Positions 42,322-51,073 of a DNA stretch of 55,098 nucleotides are shown here, in pieces. A program made the translations under genes and the position numbers. Location of the stretch: positions 1-55,098 of the forward strand of contig CALHTF010000015.1 of the NCBI GenBank assembly GCA_938038815.1, written 5' to 3'. The notes under the pieces are model-generated. The model ran no database searches. It saw only the letters and a program-made list of their open reading frames with translations, and had not been told where the DNA came from. Source of the stretch: an uncultured Acidimicrobiales bacterium (GTDB lineage Bacteria; Actinomycetota; Acidimicrobiia; Acidimicrobiales; SHLQ01). Within the stretch, counting starts at the first letter, position 1; each line of letters starts with the position of its first letter.

Positions 42322-42616
42322 AGGTCGACCTTAGTAAGCCAACGTAAGCCAGACCCAGTGCCGGTCGGTTTCGGCCCTGACCGACAGAAAACGTCAGAGC
42401 CGGGGCAAAGCCAACAGAAAACGGCCAAAGAGCCCGTAGCTCGCGCAGGGCGAAGGGCGCCGGCGGAGAGAAATAGCGAAGCGCCGGAGCCGAAGGCGGA
42501 GAAAAGTATGGGGAGCGAGCTTGCGAGCGACCGACCAGCAAACCGCTAAAACGACAACAAGGGCCGGCGCCTTAGCGCCGGCCCTTGCCGTTCAGTTTCT
42601 CAGAAGCTTTTCCTCT
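42322..42616. other. Intergenic gap with purine-rich low-complexity DNA and a terminator
   Basis: No gene is supported. The region 42440-42520 is rich in GCGCCGG/GGCGGAG-type words and a hairpin terminator is at 42559-42586. The gap also must hold the promoter of the oxidoreductase. Confidence 0.55.
42559..42586 (-). terminator. Terminator of the LAFTG surface-protein gene
   Basis: A perfect 12-bp stem AAGGGCCGGCGC/GCGCCGGCCCTT with a 4-nt loop is followed, on the minus strand, by GTTGTCGTTTT. Confidence 0.8.
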
Positions 42617-43492
42617 TTAGCTGTCGCTTGCTTCAGGCTTGCGAGCAAGGAGCATTACTGCACCAAGTACGATCAAGACTGTTGCTGCGCCGGCCAATGG
42701 AGCTGCGGTGCTACCGGTGAACGCAAGTGATCCGCCAGGCTGGCCACCGGTGGTGGTACCTGGAACCGTGGTGGTCGATCCGGTCTGTGCTGCGCTGGTG
42801 ACCCGAACGTTCTGCGAAGCGGAGAAGTCCGATCCGTCAGCGTTGGTTCCCTCAGCGACGATGGCATAGCTACCTGGGTAGATGCCGGCCGGAATGGTTA
42901 CGGTCATGTTGATCTCGCCCGAGGCGGTTACGACCGAGGATCCAACAACTTGGTTGTCGATGCTGACCGTTACGGTCGATCCGGGGAGAAGACCACTCTG
43001 GGTTACCGTTGCCTGCGATCCAGCAGAAACTACTGGGGTGCCGTCAGCGTCAACCGAGTCGGGGTTCGGTACCGAGACCGAGCCGCCGCCACCAGGGGTG
43101 GTTCCGGCAGCTTCGACACGGATGGTGGTCGAGGCGCCACAGTCGGAGCTTCCGCTGCTGTGAGTACCCGAAGCGTTCACAACGTAGGTTCCATCGGCCA
43201 GGCCAGCGGGAACTAGGAACGATCCGGTGAATTCACCCGAAGCGGGCACGGTGAAGGTTCGAACGGTGAGGCCACCAACGGTGACGGTCGCGGTCGAGCC
43301 GGGGAGAAGGTTAGAGAGTGCGACAGAGCCGTCGCTACCAGGACGTACGACGGGGGTACCGTCGGCGTCTACCGATACTGCGCCCGAGACCGCAACGGTT
43401 CCACAACCGGTGTTGGGGTCATACTGCGCGCTTGCCGGAGCGGCGAGCAGCGCAAGCGCCATAAGCGCAATGGTGAATATACGTCGGAACAT
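42617..43492 (-). CDS. Secreted cell-surface protein with LAFTG sorting signal and Ig-like repeats
   Basis: The 291-aa protein starts at ATG 43492, preceded by CAGGAG. It has a signal peptide (FTIALMALALLAAPASAQY). Two related domains each contain SVDADGTPVV, a phrase like LLPGSTxTVxV, and a VPAGxxxGxY strand, resembling Ig-like folds. The C terminus carries LAFTG (256-260), a hydrophobic helix (LAGAATVLIVLGAVMLLA) and RK, a class E sortase (LAxTG) signal. It would be covalently linked to the wall; no sortase gene is in the window. Confidence 0.85.
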   Translation of the reverse strand: MFRRIFTIALMALALLAAPASAQYDPNTGCGTVAVSGAVSVDADGTPVVRPGSDGSVALSNLLPGSTATVTVGGLTVRTFTVPASGEFTGSFLVPAGLADGTYVVNASGTHSSGSSDCGASTTIRVEAAGTTPGGGGSVSVPNPDSVDADGTPVVSAGSQATVTQSGLLPGSTVTVSIDNQVVGSSVVTASGEINMTVTIPAGIYPGSYAIVAEGTNADGSDFSASQNVRVTSAAQTGSTTTVPGTTTGGQPGGSLAFTGSTAAPLAGAATVLIVLGAVMLLARKPEASDS

Positions 43493-43608
43493 GATTTGTA
43501 AAACTCCTGAGATTGAAACTGTCCAGTAACGAATCGGAATGCAGTGCTGGTCTTTTAGGGTTTGGGACGCTTTGATCCATACGACCCATAGAGGCTCTTT
43601 GCGGCCAA

Positions 43609-46020
43609 TTAGCGCCCCCAGGTGTGCATTGTCGACGTCGTGAGGTCGAATGAGGTGGTTTCGTTGTTGACCGTGACCGTGTAGGAGTCGGTTGTGGCCG
43701 TTGGCTGGTGGTGAATCCAAAGCTCGTGGGCCAATGGATCAGCGTCTTTGGCCGCGGCGCCCAGCGTTCCGGCGAGTTCGAACAAAACGTCGACCTGCTC
43801 GCCTTGGGGAACCGCCACGAAGAGCTCGTGGCGCCACATTCCGTATTCGAAGTAGGTGTCGGTCTCGACGAGTTGGCCGCTCTGGCTTGCCACCTCAAGT
43901 TCGAGCGGCGTGTGGACAATAAGGAGGAGCCGGTTGGTGCCGGGTTCGAGACCGTGGCGGTTGGGGGTCACGTAGTCGCTGAGCCCAGGTGGAGTGCGGT
44001 TGTCGAGCGTGACGGTGAGCTGTGCCTGCGCCGCCGGCCGTTCGCCCGGGGCAGCCGAGGATTCGTCGATCGTCACGTCGTAGTTGATCGTGCGGTGGAG
44101 GTAGGCGTCGAGTTTGTTGGGGCCACCGTTGGCGTGACTCACCGAGAGGAAGTCGTCAAAGGCAGCCGGGCGGAACCGCTCGGCGAGGCCAAAGTCGGCG
44201 AGTAGCTGATTGTCGGCGTCGTGAAAGCTCACCATTCGCAGGCGGCCTTGGTCGATCATGGGCTCGAGGGCGTCGACGATGGTCTCGAGCGGTGGCAGGT
44301 CGCTGGCCTGGAGTTGGGAGAACACCGAAGCCAACACAACATCGAGCACGCTGGTACGGGCGTAACGGTCGTCGATGAGCTCGTACTGGCCGCTGAGCAA
44401 GAATTCGGGCAGCGACCCTTGGTCGAGGTTGAGGCCAATGGCGTCGACGTTGACCGGTCCGCTTAGCTGGGTAATCGCGCCGAGGGCGAAGGGGTCGAGG
44501 TAGACAACCCCGTCGATCGGGGCATCGACGGCGGGCGAGCCACCCATTTCGCCGTAGATATCGCGAATGACATCAGCAGCGACACCAAGGTCGTGCGTGC
44601 CGGTGAAATTCTGCGAGTACTTCCACGGTTCGTAGCTAGCGAATCGGTCCGGCAGCAACGACTCGACCGCGTCGGGGGTCGTCGACTCGGCGTTGAGGTC
44701 GGTCGCCCGTCCCGAGTCGATGAGCTCGAGGGCGCCGTTGTCGAACTCGATCAATGCGTATCCGCCGAGGAATCCGCCGAGTTCGCGGGTTTCGTTCGGA
44801 TTCGCCGCCAGCACCAGATACCGGCGGGGAAGGTCGGCACCCAATAACGAAGGAAGTTGGGTGAGGTATGGCAGCTGTTGGTCGATCTCGGCGATGGTCC
44901 CGTCGGCTTTGCGCTGAGCGGTGAGCAGCCGTTCGGTCAACGGCGACAGCAACCAGGGGCCCTGATGCTTCGCCGGGAGCTCGCCAACGATGATCAGACT
45001 TTGCCGGAACTGTTGGGCCGCCTCTTCGGCTTGGGTGATGCGTTCGAGGTCAAGACCACCGGAGTCGGCCCGAAAGTCCGAGATGTCGGCCGCCTCGACC
45101 GCGCGAGCGGCGGCGATAACCGAGCGGTCGATTGCCACAACCGAATCTTTCAGGGCGGCATAGTTCTGGCTCACGACCGGCACCAGTCGCGCTGGCCTGG
45201 CCCACAACGAATCGAGTTGAGTTCGAGCATCGCTGAGCCGCGAGCGGGCCACGATCAGAGCTTCTTGGGCCCGGGCGGTATCGGCGACGTCGACGGTGGA
45301 CAGGCCCGTCTCGAGCGAGGACGCTGCAGCTTCGAGGTCGCTACGGGCGGAGAACAAGGTGAAGGCGGTGTTCATCACCCCAAGAGCAAGGAGTGCCGTG
45401 GCAAACACGGTGGCGATCTCGAGCCACCCTCGTACTCGGCCAGTCGACTGGCGGATTGCCGAGGTCAACATCACGATCGAGACCGCAGCAACCACATAGG
45501 CCGACAAGCGGGCAATGCCGTAGTCGCCGGACCGCAGCCACAGCCCCACGAGGCCGGCGCCGATCAGCGGGGTGAGCAGTGGCCGAAGGCGGGGACGAGA
45601 CAGCACCACGAGCACACCGGCGACCACACCGCCGGCGAGCATGATCCACAAAGGAGCCGAAGCAGCCAAAGAAGAAGGAGACGAACCCAGCAGCGCAAAG
45701 GCCGCAGTGCCGAGAACCAGCGCCGCCCGCCCCGCTTGGCGGGCGATCAACGGCACGACGGCACCGGCCACCACCAAATAGCCGGTGTCGACGGTGGAAT
45801 GCCCGGTTGGGGCAGCACCCGACGTCGCGGCGAGCGCCGCGCCGACCGCACAGGAAAGAAGAAGGATTACCGTGGCGCGTCGCGCCGGCCGCGACTCGAT
45901 TCGGGGACCAGCGATCGAATACCCAATCCATACGTTTGTCGACTGCTCAAGGCCGCCAAGCTCGGACGGTTGCTCGGTCGTTTGGCCCGTGGGTCGAGCT
46001 GGTGAGGTCGTTGGACTCAT
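43609..46020 (-). CDS. DUF4012-type membrane protein, probably envelope polysaccharide-related
   Basis: The 803-aa protein starts at ATG 46020. Several membrane helices span residues 45-205 (ATVILLLSCAVGAALAATSG, TPLIGAGLVGLWL, VVAAVSIVMLTSAI, FATALLALGVMNTAFTLF). A large extracytoplasmic part follows, with the DUF4012 pattern (RYLVLAANPNETRELGGFLG, GGYALIEFDNG, YLDPFALGAITQLSGPV). DUF4012 proteins often sit in exopolysaccharide loci. It is divergent from the BY-kinase gene, which supports a shared role. Upstream in-frame ATGs would run into the opposite gene. Confidence 0.82.
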   Translation of the reverse strand: MSPTTSPARPTGQTTEQPSELGGLEQSTNVWIGYSIAGPRIESRPARRATVILLLSCAVGAALAATSGAAPTGHSTVDTGYLVVAGAVVPLIARQAGRAALVLGTAAFALLGSSPSSLAASAPLWIMLAGGVVAGVLVVLSRPRLRPLLTPLIGAGLVGLWLRSGDYGIARLSAYVVAAVSIVMLTSAIRQSTGRVRGWLEIATVFATALLALGVMNTAFTLFSARSDLEAAASSLETGLSTVDVADTARAQEALIVARSRLSDARTQLDSLWARPARLVPVVSQNYAALKDSVVAIDRSVIAAARAVEAADISDFRADSGGLDLERITQAEEAAQQFRQSLIIVGELPAKHQGPWLLSPLTERLLTAQRKADGTIAEIDQQLPYLTQLPSLLGADLPRRYLVLAANPNETRELGGFLGGYALIEFDNGALELIDSGRATDLNAESTTPDAVESLLPDRFASYEPWKYSQNFTGTHDLGVAADVIRDIYGEMGGSPAVDAPIDGVVYLDPFALGAITQLSGPVNVDAIGLNLDQGSLPEFLLSGQYELIDDRYARTSVLDVVLASVFSQLQASDLPPLETIVDALEPMIDQGRLRMVSFHDADNQLLADFGLAERFRPAAFDDFLSVSHANGGPNKLDAYLHRTINYDVTIDESSAAPGERPAAQAQLTVTLDNRTPPGLSDYVTPNRHGLEPGTNRLLLIVHTPLELEVASQSGQLVETDTYFEYGMWRHELFVAVPQGEQVDVLFELAGTLGAAAKDADPLAHELWIHHQPTATTDSYTVTVNNETTSFDLTTSTMHTWGR

Positions 46021-46203
46021 CGCCCTAGTCCGATCGGCCCAAGCGAGCCGGATTTGAGCGCCGCGACTGCGCAAATCGGACCCAAACAACGAACTCGTTA
46101 GGTCTTGGGTCCTATCCCTTAAGTCCGTATGGACCATGCCGATAGGTGGCAGGCGGTTCTCACCAATACCGCCAAAACGTGGCCCTAGGAGGGTACCAAT
46201 CTC
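46021..46203. promoter_or_regulatory. Divergent promoter region with strong ribosome site for the tyrosine kinase
   Basis: The 183-bp gap separates the DUF4012 and BY-kinase starts and must promote both. AGGAGG at 46187-46192 lies 11 nt before the ATG at 46204. No clear operator palindrome was seen. Confidence 0.5.
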
Positions 46204-47952
46204 ATGTTCTCGTTCGAGGAACGGGATATCGATCTCGATCTCCGCAGTTACATCACGATTATTAGGCGTCACCGCGCAAAGGTGATCGCTTGCACTGCGC
46301 TCGCCATGCTGGCGGCGAGCCTATTGACCTTCCTTCAGGACAAGACCTACGAAGCCACCGCCGATCTCTTGGTCGAGACTCGGTCGACCAACGACATCTT
46401 CTCTCAGTCCGCTGGCGGCCGTCAGGACGCCGACCGCGACCTCGAGAACCAGGTGGAGTTCTTGAAGTCGAGCACGGTCTTGGTCGCCGCGACCGACGCT
46501 CTCGGCGAGGAACCCGACGTCCGGATCGCCACGACGAACGACGGCGACGTGATCTCGGTGACCGCAACCGCCGACGAGCCCGCCCGGGCCGCCGAGGTGG
46601 CCAACGTGTACGCCGACACCTACCTCGATCTTCGCAAGGACCGCCTGGTGAAGGATTACGCCCAAACTTCGGCTGCGGTGCAGGACCAGATCGCGGCCAT
46701 CGACGAAGAGTTGGCAACCCTCGACGTCGCCCACGCGGAAGAGCTCGGCACGGTCGATGTGCAGCTCACCGACGAACGCAGCGCCGAAGAACCCAACGTG
46801 GGCCTGATTACCTCACTCGAGCAACAGCGCGCCGAAATTGCTCGTCGCCAGTCTGAACAACGAGCACCGCTGGTCAGCCAGCGGGCCGTGTACTCGCAGG
46901 GTCTCACCACCCTCCAACTCAACACCGACCTTGCGAGTGGCGGCATTGCCCAAATCATTACCGAAGCCGAAGAACCCAAAGGTCCGGCCAGCCCTCGCCC
47001 GATCCGCAACATGATCCTTGGCTTGCTCGGCGGGCTTCTCCTCGGCCTCGCCGCTGCGTTGGCGTTCGAACAGCTCGACGATGCGGTGGTCGACCCAGAT
47101 GATCTGTCTCGCACCGCCGACCAGCTCCCGATGCTGGCGATGATTCCTCGAGGTGGAAAGCAACTGTTCTGGAAGCGAGGCGGCCGCGAGGCGGTCGAAC
47201 GCACTCCAGCGGTTACCGAAGCCTTCCGTTCGTTCCGCACGTCGCTGCAGTTCGCAGCACTCGACAAGCCACTACGTGTCGTCCAGGTAACCAGTGCCCT
47301 TCCCGGTGAAGGTAAATCGGTCACCGTCGCCAACCTCGCCAAGCTGCTGGCCGAGGCAGGCAAGCGCATCGTGATCGTCGATACCGACCTTCGCCGGTCG
47401 TCGATCCATAAGTACCTCGATGTCGACGGGTCGGTCGGCTACCCCGAGTACCTTCTCGGCCGTAAGCCGCTCAACGAGATCTTCGTTCGGGTCGATCCGG
47501 TTCACCAGCTGTACCTGCTGCCCGCCGGAACCACCCCTCCCGACCCCGCTCAGCTTCTCAGTACTCGTGCCATGGCCGAGCTGATCAACAAGCTGGCCGG
47601 TATGTTCGACCTGGTCCTGATCGACTCGCCGCCGGTGCGCCCGGTGTCGGATCCGCTCATCGTGTCAAAGCTGGTCGACGGCGTGGTCGTCGTAGCCCGC
47701 TCCGGCGTCACAAAGAAGGAAGAGCTTCGCGAATCGATCGGCGCCTTGCGTCGGGTCGGCGCTCCGTTGCTCGGCACCGTACTCAACGGCCACACGGCGC
47801 CCAACGAGTACAAGCGCAGCAGCTACTACCTCGACGAAACCGACAACGAGGTCGACCTGCGCGAGCTCGGCGGCGACCAACAACACTCGATTGCCAAGAC
47901 GACCGGATCGACGATCGAACTTCGCGACGGAGCGAACCAGAACCAGCAGTAG
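46204..47952 (+). CDS. Polysaccharide co-polymerase / tyrosine autokinase (Wzz domain fused to BY-kinase)
   Basis: The 582-aa protein has an N-terminal Wzz chain-length domain with helices at about 20-45 and 265-290 flanking an external coiled-coil region. The cytoplasmic BY-kinase domain has Walker A LPGEGKS (about 363), Walker A' VIVDTDLRRSS (about 390) and Walker B LVLIDSPP (about 470). The C-terminal tail has a short tyrosine pair (SSYYLDE, about 540), a likely autophosphorylation site. It should control polymer length and export of a capsule or exopolysaccharide. The glycosyltransferase genes are not in this window. Confidence 0.9.
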   Translation: MFSFEERDIDLDLRSYITIIRRHRAKVIACTALAMLAASLLTFLQDKTYEATADLLVETRSTNDIFSQSAGGRQDADRDLENQVEFLKSSTVLVAATDALGEEPDVRIATTNDGDVISVTATADEPARAAEVANVYADTYLDLRKDRLVKDYAQTSAAVQDQIAAIDEELATLDVAHAEELGTVDVQLTDERSAEEPNVGLITSLEQQRAEIARRQSEQRAPLVSQRAVYSQGLTTLQLNTDLASGGIAQIITEAEEPKGPASPRPIRNMILGLLGGLLLGLAAALAFEQLDDAVVDPDDLSRTADQLPMLAMIPRGGKQLFWKRGGREAVERTPAVTEAFRSFRTSLQFAALDKPLRVVQVTSALPGEGKSVTVANLAKLLAEAGKRIVIVDTDLRRSSIHKYLDVDGSVGYPEYLLGRKPLNEIFVRVDPVHQLYLLPAGTTPPDPAQLLSTRAMAELINKLAGMFDLVLIDSPPVRPVSDPLIVSKLVDGVVVVARSGVTKKEELRESIGALRRVGAPLLGTVLNGHTAPNEYKRSSYYLDETDNEVDLRELGGDQQHSIAKTTGSTIELRDGANQNQQ

Positions 47953-47983
47953 GTGAGCTGATGGCGGGGACTACTGTGCTGGT

Positions 47984-50521
47984 GTGAACAGCCCCGCCCA
48001 GCCCCTACCCCCGTTGGTGCGCCGGCTGCCACCTGCACCCGACCCCGACGCGTTGCTCGACGGGTTCGTCGAGCACACCGCCGAGCAAGGGATCGATCTC
48101 TACCCGGCCCAGGAAGAGGCGATCCTCGAACTGTTGGCCGGCAACAACGTCATCTTGAACACCCCAACCGGGTCGGGGAAGTCGTTGGTTGCGGTCGCTG
48201 CGCACTTCGCCGCGTTGGCCGACGATCGTCGCAGTTTTTACACCGCCCCGATCAAAGCTCTGGTGAGCGAGAAGTTCTTCTCGCTCGTGCACGAGTTTGG
48301 CTCGGAACGGGTGGGCATGGTCACCGGCGACGCGGCGGTAAACCCCGACGCGCCGATCATCGCGTGCACGGCCGAGATCGTCGCCAACATGGCGTTGCGC
48401 GACGGCCCCGAGGCCGAAATCGATCTGGTCATCATGGACGAGTTTCATTACTACGCTGACCCGCAGCGCGGTTGGGCGTGGCAGGTACCGCTACTCGAAC
48501 TGCCCAACACCCAGTTCTTGTTGATGTCGGCCACCTTGGGCGACACCGAACGATTTGTCACCGAGCTGACCGAACGGACCGGGCGCGAGACCACGCTGGT
48601 TCGCTCGACCACCCGGCCGGTCCCGTTGTCGTTCGAGTACCGCGATACTTCGCTGCACGATTCGCTCGAGGAACTACTCGAAAGCGACCGGGCACCGGTG
48701 TATGTCGTGCACTTCACCCAGCGGGAGGCAACCGAAGCCGCCCAAGCCTTTACCAGCATCGATGTGCTGACCAAGGACGAAAAGAAGCAGGTGGCCGAAC
48801 TCATCGGTGGGTTCCGGTTCGATAGCCCGATCGGCAAGGACCTCAAGCGGTATCTCTCCCATGGCATCGGGGTGCACCACGCAGGGTTGTTGCCGAAATA
48901 CCGGTTGTTGGTCGAGAAGCTCGCTCAGGCTGGCCTACTCAAAATCATCAGCGGCACCGACACCCTCGGCGTTGGCGTGAACGTGCCGATCCGCTCGGTG
49001 CTGTTTACCCAGCTGTGTAAGTACGACGGGCGCAAGACCCGTGGCCTTTCGGTCCGAGAGTTTCAACAAATTGCGGGCCGGGCGGGGCGCAAAGGGTTCG
49101 ATACCCAAGGCCACGTTTGGGTGCAGGCTCCGGCGCACGTGGTCGAGAACAAGCGCAACGTCACCAAGGCGGGCGGCGACCAGAAGAAGATCAAGAAGCT
49201 GGTGAAGAAGAAGCCGCCCGAGCGCGGCTATTCGCATTGGGACGAAGCGTCGTTCGACAAGCTGGTAAACGGCGAGCCCGAGGCCCTCACGTCGAGCTTT
49301 GATGTCACCCACCAGATGGTGATGAACGTGCTCGACCGCCCGGGCGATGGTTGCGCGGCGCTGCGGACCTTGATGGTCGACAACCACGAACCTCGTCGCC
49401 GACAACGCAAACACATCCGCCGGGCGATCGCCATCTACCGGTCACTGCTGACCGGCGAGGTCCTCGAGACCCTCGCCGAACCCGACGAGTACGGCCGACT
49501 GGTCCGGGTAACCATCGACCTCCAAGACAACTTTGCGCTCAACCAACCCCTCTCCCCCTTCGCCGTCGAGGCGATCGAAGCGCTCGACATGGAGTCCGAA
49601 ACCTACGCCCTCGACGTGTTCAGCGTTGTGGAGTCCGTGCTCGAAGACCCGGGCGTGATCTTGGGAGCCCAACTCAATTTGCTCAAGGGCGAACGGATCG
49701 GCGAACTCAAGGCTCAAGGCATGGAGTACGACGAGCGAATGGAGGAGCTCGAAAAGGTCGAGCTGCCCAAGCCGCTGGCCGACTTCTTGTACCCGGCCTT
49801 CGATGTGTTTCGCAAACATCACCCATGGGTGGGTGGCGACACCATTGCCCCCAAGGCGGTGGCCCGCGACATGTACGAACGGGCGATGACCTTTGGCGAG
49901 TTCATCAACCATTACAAACTCAAACGCAGCGAAGGCGTTGTGCTGCGCTATCTCTCCGACTGCTTTAAAGCGCTGAAACAAAACGTGCCCGAAGACAACA
50001 AGACCGACGAGGTATACGACCTCACCGAATGGTTGGGCGAGTTGGTGCGACAGGTCGACTCGAGCCTGATCGACGAGTGGGAGAAGATGCGCAACCCCGA
50101 ACCCGACGACACCGAAGCACCGGCCGAGGTCGACACTCGACCCGATGTCACCCGTAACGCCCGAGCCTTCCGGGTCATGGTTCGCAACGAAGCGTTCCGG
50201 TGGGTACAACTGCTCAGCCGGTATAAGTACGACGAGCTGGCCGACGTGATGTCTACCGAGGTGACCGGCCCAGAAATTAAAGACCTGACCATGCCGTACT
50301 GGCAGAACGAGGGCGAAGTAGGCACCGGACCATCGGCTCGGAGCCCCCAGCTGTTCCTGTACGACGAGGATGACCAGACCGTCCGCCAGATCATCGACGA
50401 CCCGGACCAAAATCACGAGTGGCACTTTGCCGGGCGGGTCGATCTCGAACAATCACGTGACCAGGGCCGAGCGGTGCTCGTGCTCGACCAAATCGTATCG
50501 GCAAACCAACCAGGGGGTTAG
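47984..50521 (+). CDS. Ski2/Mtr4-like superfamily II helicase (DUF3516 type)
   Basis: The 845-aa protein starts at GTG 47984. Helicase motifs: I TPTGSGKS (about 60), II DEFH (about 151), III SATLGD, and VI QIAGRAGRKG (about 361). A Lys-rich patch (GGDQKKIKKLVKKKPPERG) and a long C-terminal region (DUF3516-like) follow. It is likely an ATP-driven RNA helicase in RNA turnover. Its stop abuts the bPH2 gene, so the three genes 47984-52620 may be one transcript. Confidence 0.88.
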   Translation: MNSPAQPLPPLVRRLPPAPDPDALLDGFVEHTAEQGIDLYPAQEEAILELLAGNNVILNTPTGSGKSLVAVAAHFAALADDRRSFYTAPIKALVSEKFFSLVHEFGSERVGMVTGDAAVNPDAPIIACTAEIVANMALRDGPEAEIDLVIMDEFHYYADPQRGWAWQVPLLELPNTQFLLMSATLGDTERFVTELTERTGRETTLVRSTTRPVPLSFEYRDTSLHDSLEELLESDRAPVYVVHFTQREATEAAQAFTSIDVLTKDEKKQVAELIGGFRFDSPIGKDLKRYLSHGIGVHHAGLLPKYRLLVEKLAQAGLLKIISGTDTLGVGVNVPIRSVLFTQLCKYDGRKTRGLSVREFQQIAGRAGRKGFDTQGHVWVQAPAHVVENKRNVTKAGGDQKKIKKLVKKKPPERGYSHWDEASFDKLVNGEPEALTSSFDVTHQMVMNVLDRPGDGCAALRTLMVDNHEPRRRQRKHIRRAIAIYRSLLTGEVLETLAEPDEYGRLVRVTIDLQDNFALNQPLSPFAVEAIEALDMESETYALDVFSVVESVLEDPGVILGAQLNLLKGERIGELKAQGMEYDERMEELEKVELPKPLADFLYPAFDVFRKHHPWVGGDTIAPKAVARDMYERAMTFGEFINHYKLKRSEGVVLRYLSDCFKALKQNVPEDNKTDEVYDLTEWLGELVRQVDSSLIDEWEKMRNPEPDDTEAPAEVDTRPDVTRNARAFRVMVRNEAFRWVQLLSRYKYDELADVMSTEVTGPEIKDLTMPYWQNEGEVGTGPSARSPQLFLYDEDDQTVRQIIDDPDQNHEWHFAGRVDLEQSRDQGRAVLVLDQIVSANQPGG

Positions 50522-51073
50522 ATGTTTGAGAACAATCCGGTAGACGTTTCCCAGCCGAGCGCCGGGACCGCCGACCGCCCCGCTCGTCCGCAACTTCGCG
50601 ACGAAGACTTCCGACCACTCGAGCGCAAGCTCGTGACCCTCCGCACGGTCTTTGCGTTCATCCCCTTCGGGATCATGTTCCTGTCGGGCCTCGTCCTCGC
50701 CGTGGCGATCGGCGAAGCCCGCTGGCTCGGTGGGCTCATTGCGCTCGCCGCGCTGGTGTTGTTCATCGCCAACGCCGTCGCCATCCGGCTCAGCTACCGG
50801 TTCTGGGGTTATGCGGTCCGTCAGCACGACCTCACGGTGCGCAAAGGGGTCATCCTTCGGTCGGTGATTTCGGTGCCGTTTAACCGGGTGCAGCACGCGG
50901 CGGTTCAGAGCGGCCCGATCGAACGTGCGTTGGGGTTGTCGACGATCAAGGTGTTTACCGCGGGCGGCGCGGGCGCCGACCTTTCGATCGAAGGACTGTC
51001 GACCGAAACCGCCGAGCAACTCAAGAACCACATTCTTCACAGCGTCTCCGAGCTTCGCCAAACAACGTCGTGA
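50522..51073 (+). CDS. Bacterial PH-domain (bPH2) membrane protein, YdbS-like
   Basis: The 183-aa protein has two adjacent membrane helices (TVFAFIPFGIMFLSGLVLAV and GLIALAALVLFIANAVAI) and one bPH2 domain (VRKGVILRSVISVPFNRVQH). This matches YdbS, which pairs with YdbT. The start follows the helicase stop directly and its stop overlaps the next gene (GTGA). It may affect membrane stress or lipid sensing; the exact role is unknown. Confidence 0.85.
   Translation: MFENNPVDVSQPSAGTADRPARPQLRDEDFRPLERKLVTLRTVFAFIPFGIMFLSGLVLAVAIGEARWLGGLIALAALVLFIANAVAIRLSYRFWGYAVRQHDLTVRKGVILRSVISVPFNRVQHAAVQSGPIERALGLSTIKVFTAGGAGADLSIEGLSTETAEQLKNHILHSVSELRQTTS

Noticed and set aside
40618..42549. A 643-codon plus-strand frame opposite the molybdopterin enzyme
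   Set aside because: It is antisense to a clear enzyme gene and has no domain; long shadow frames are usual at this GC content.
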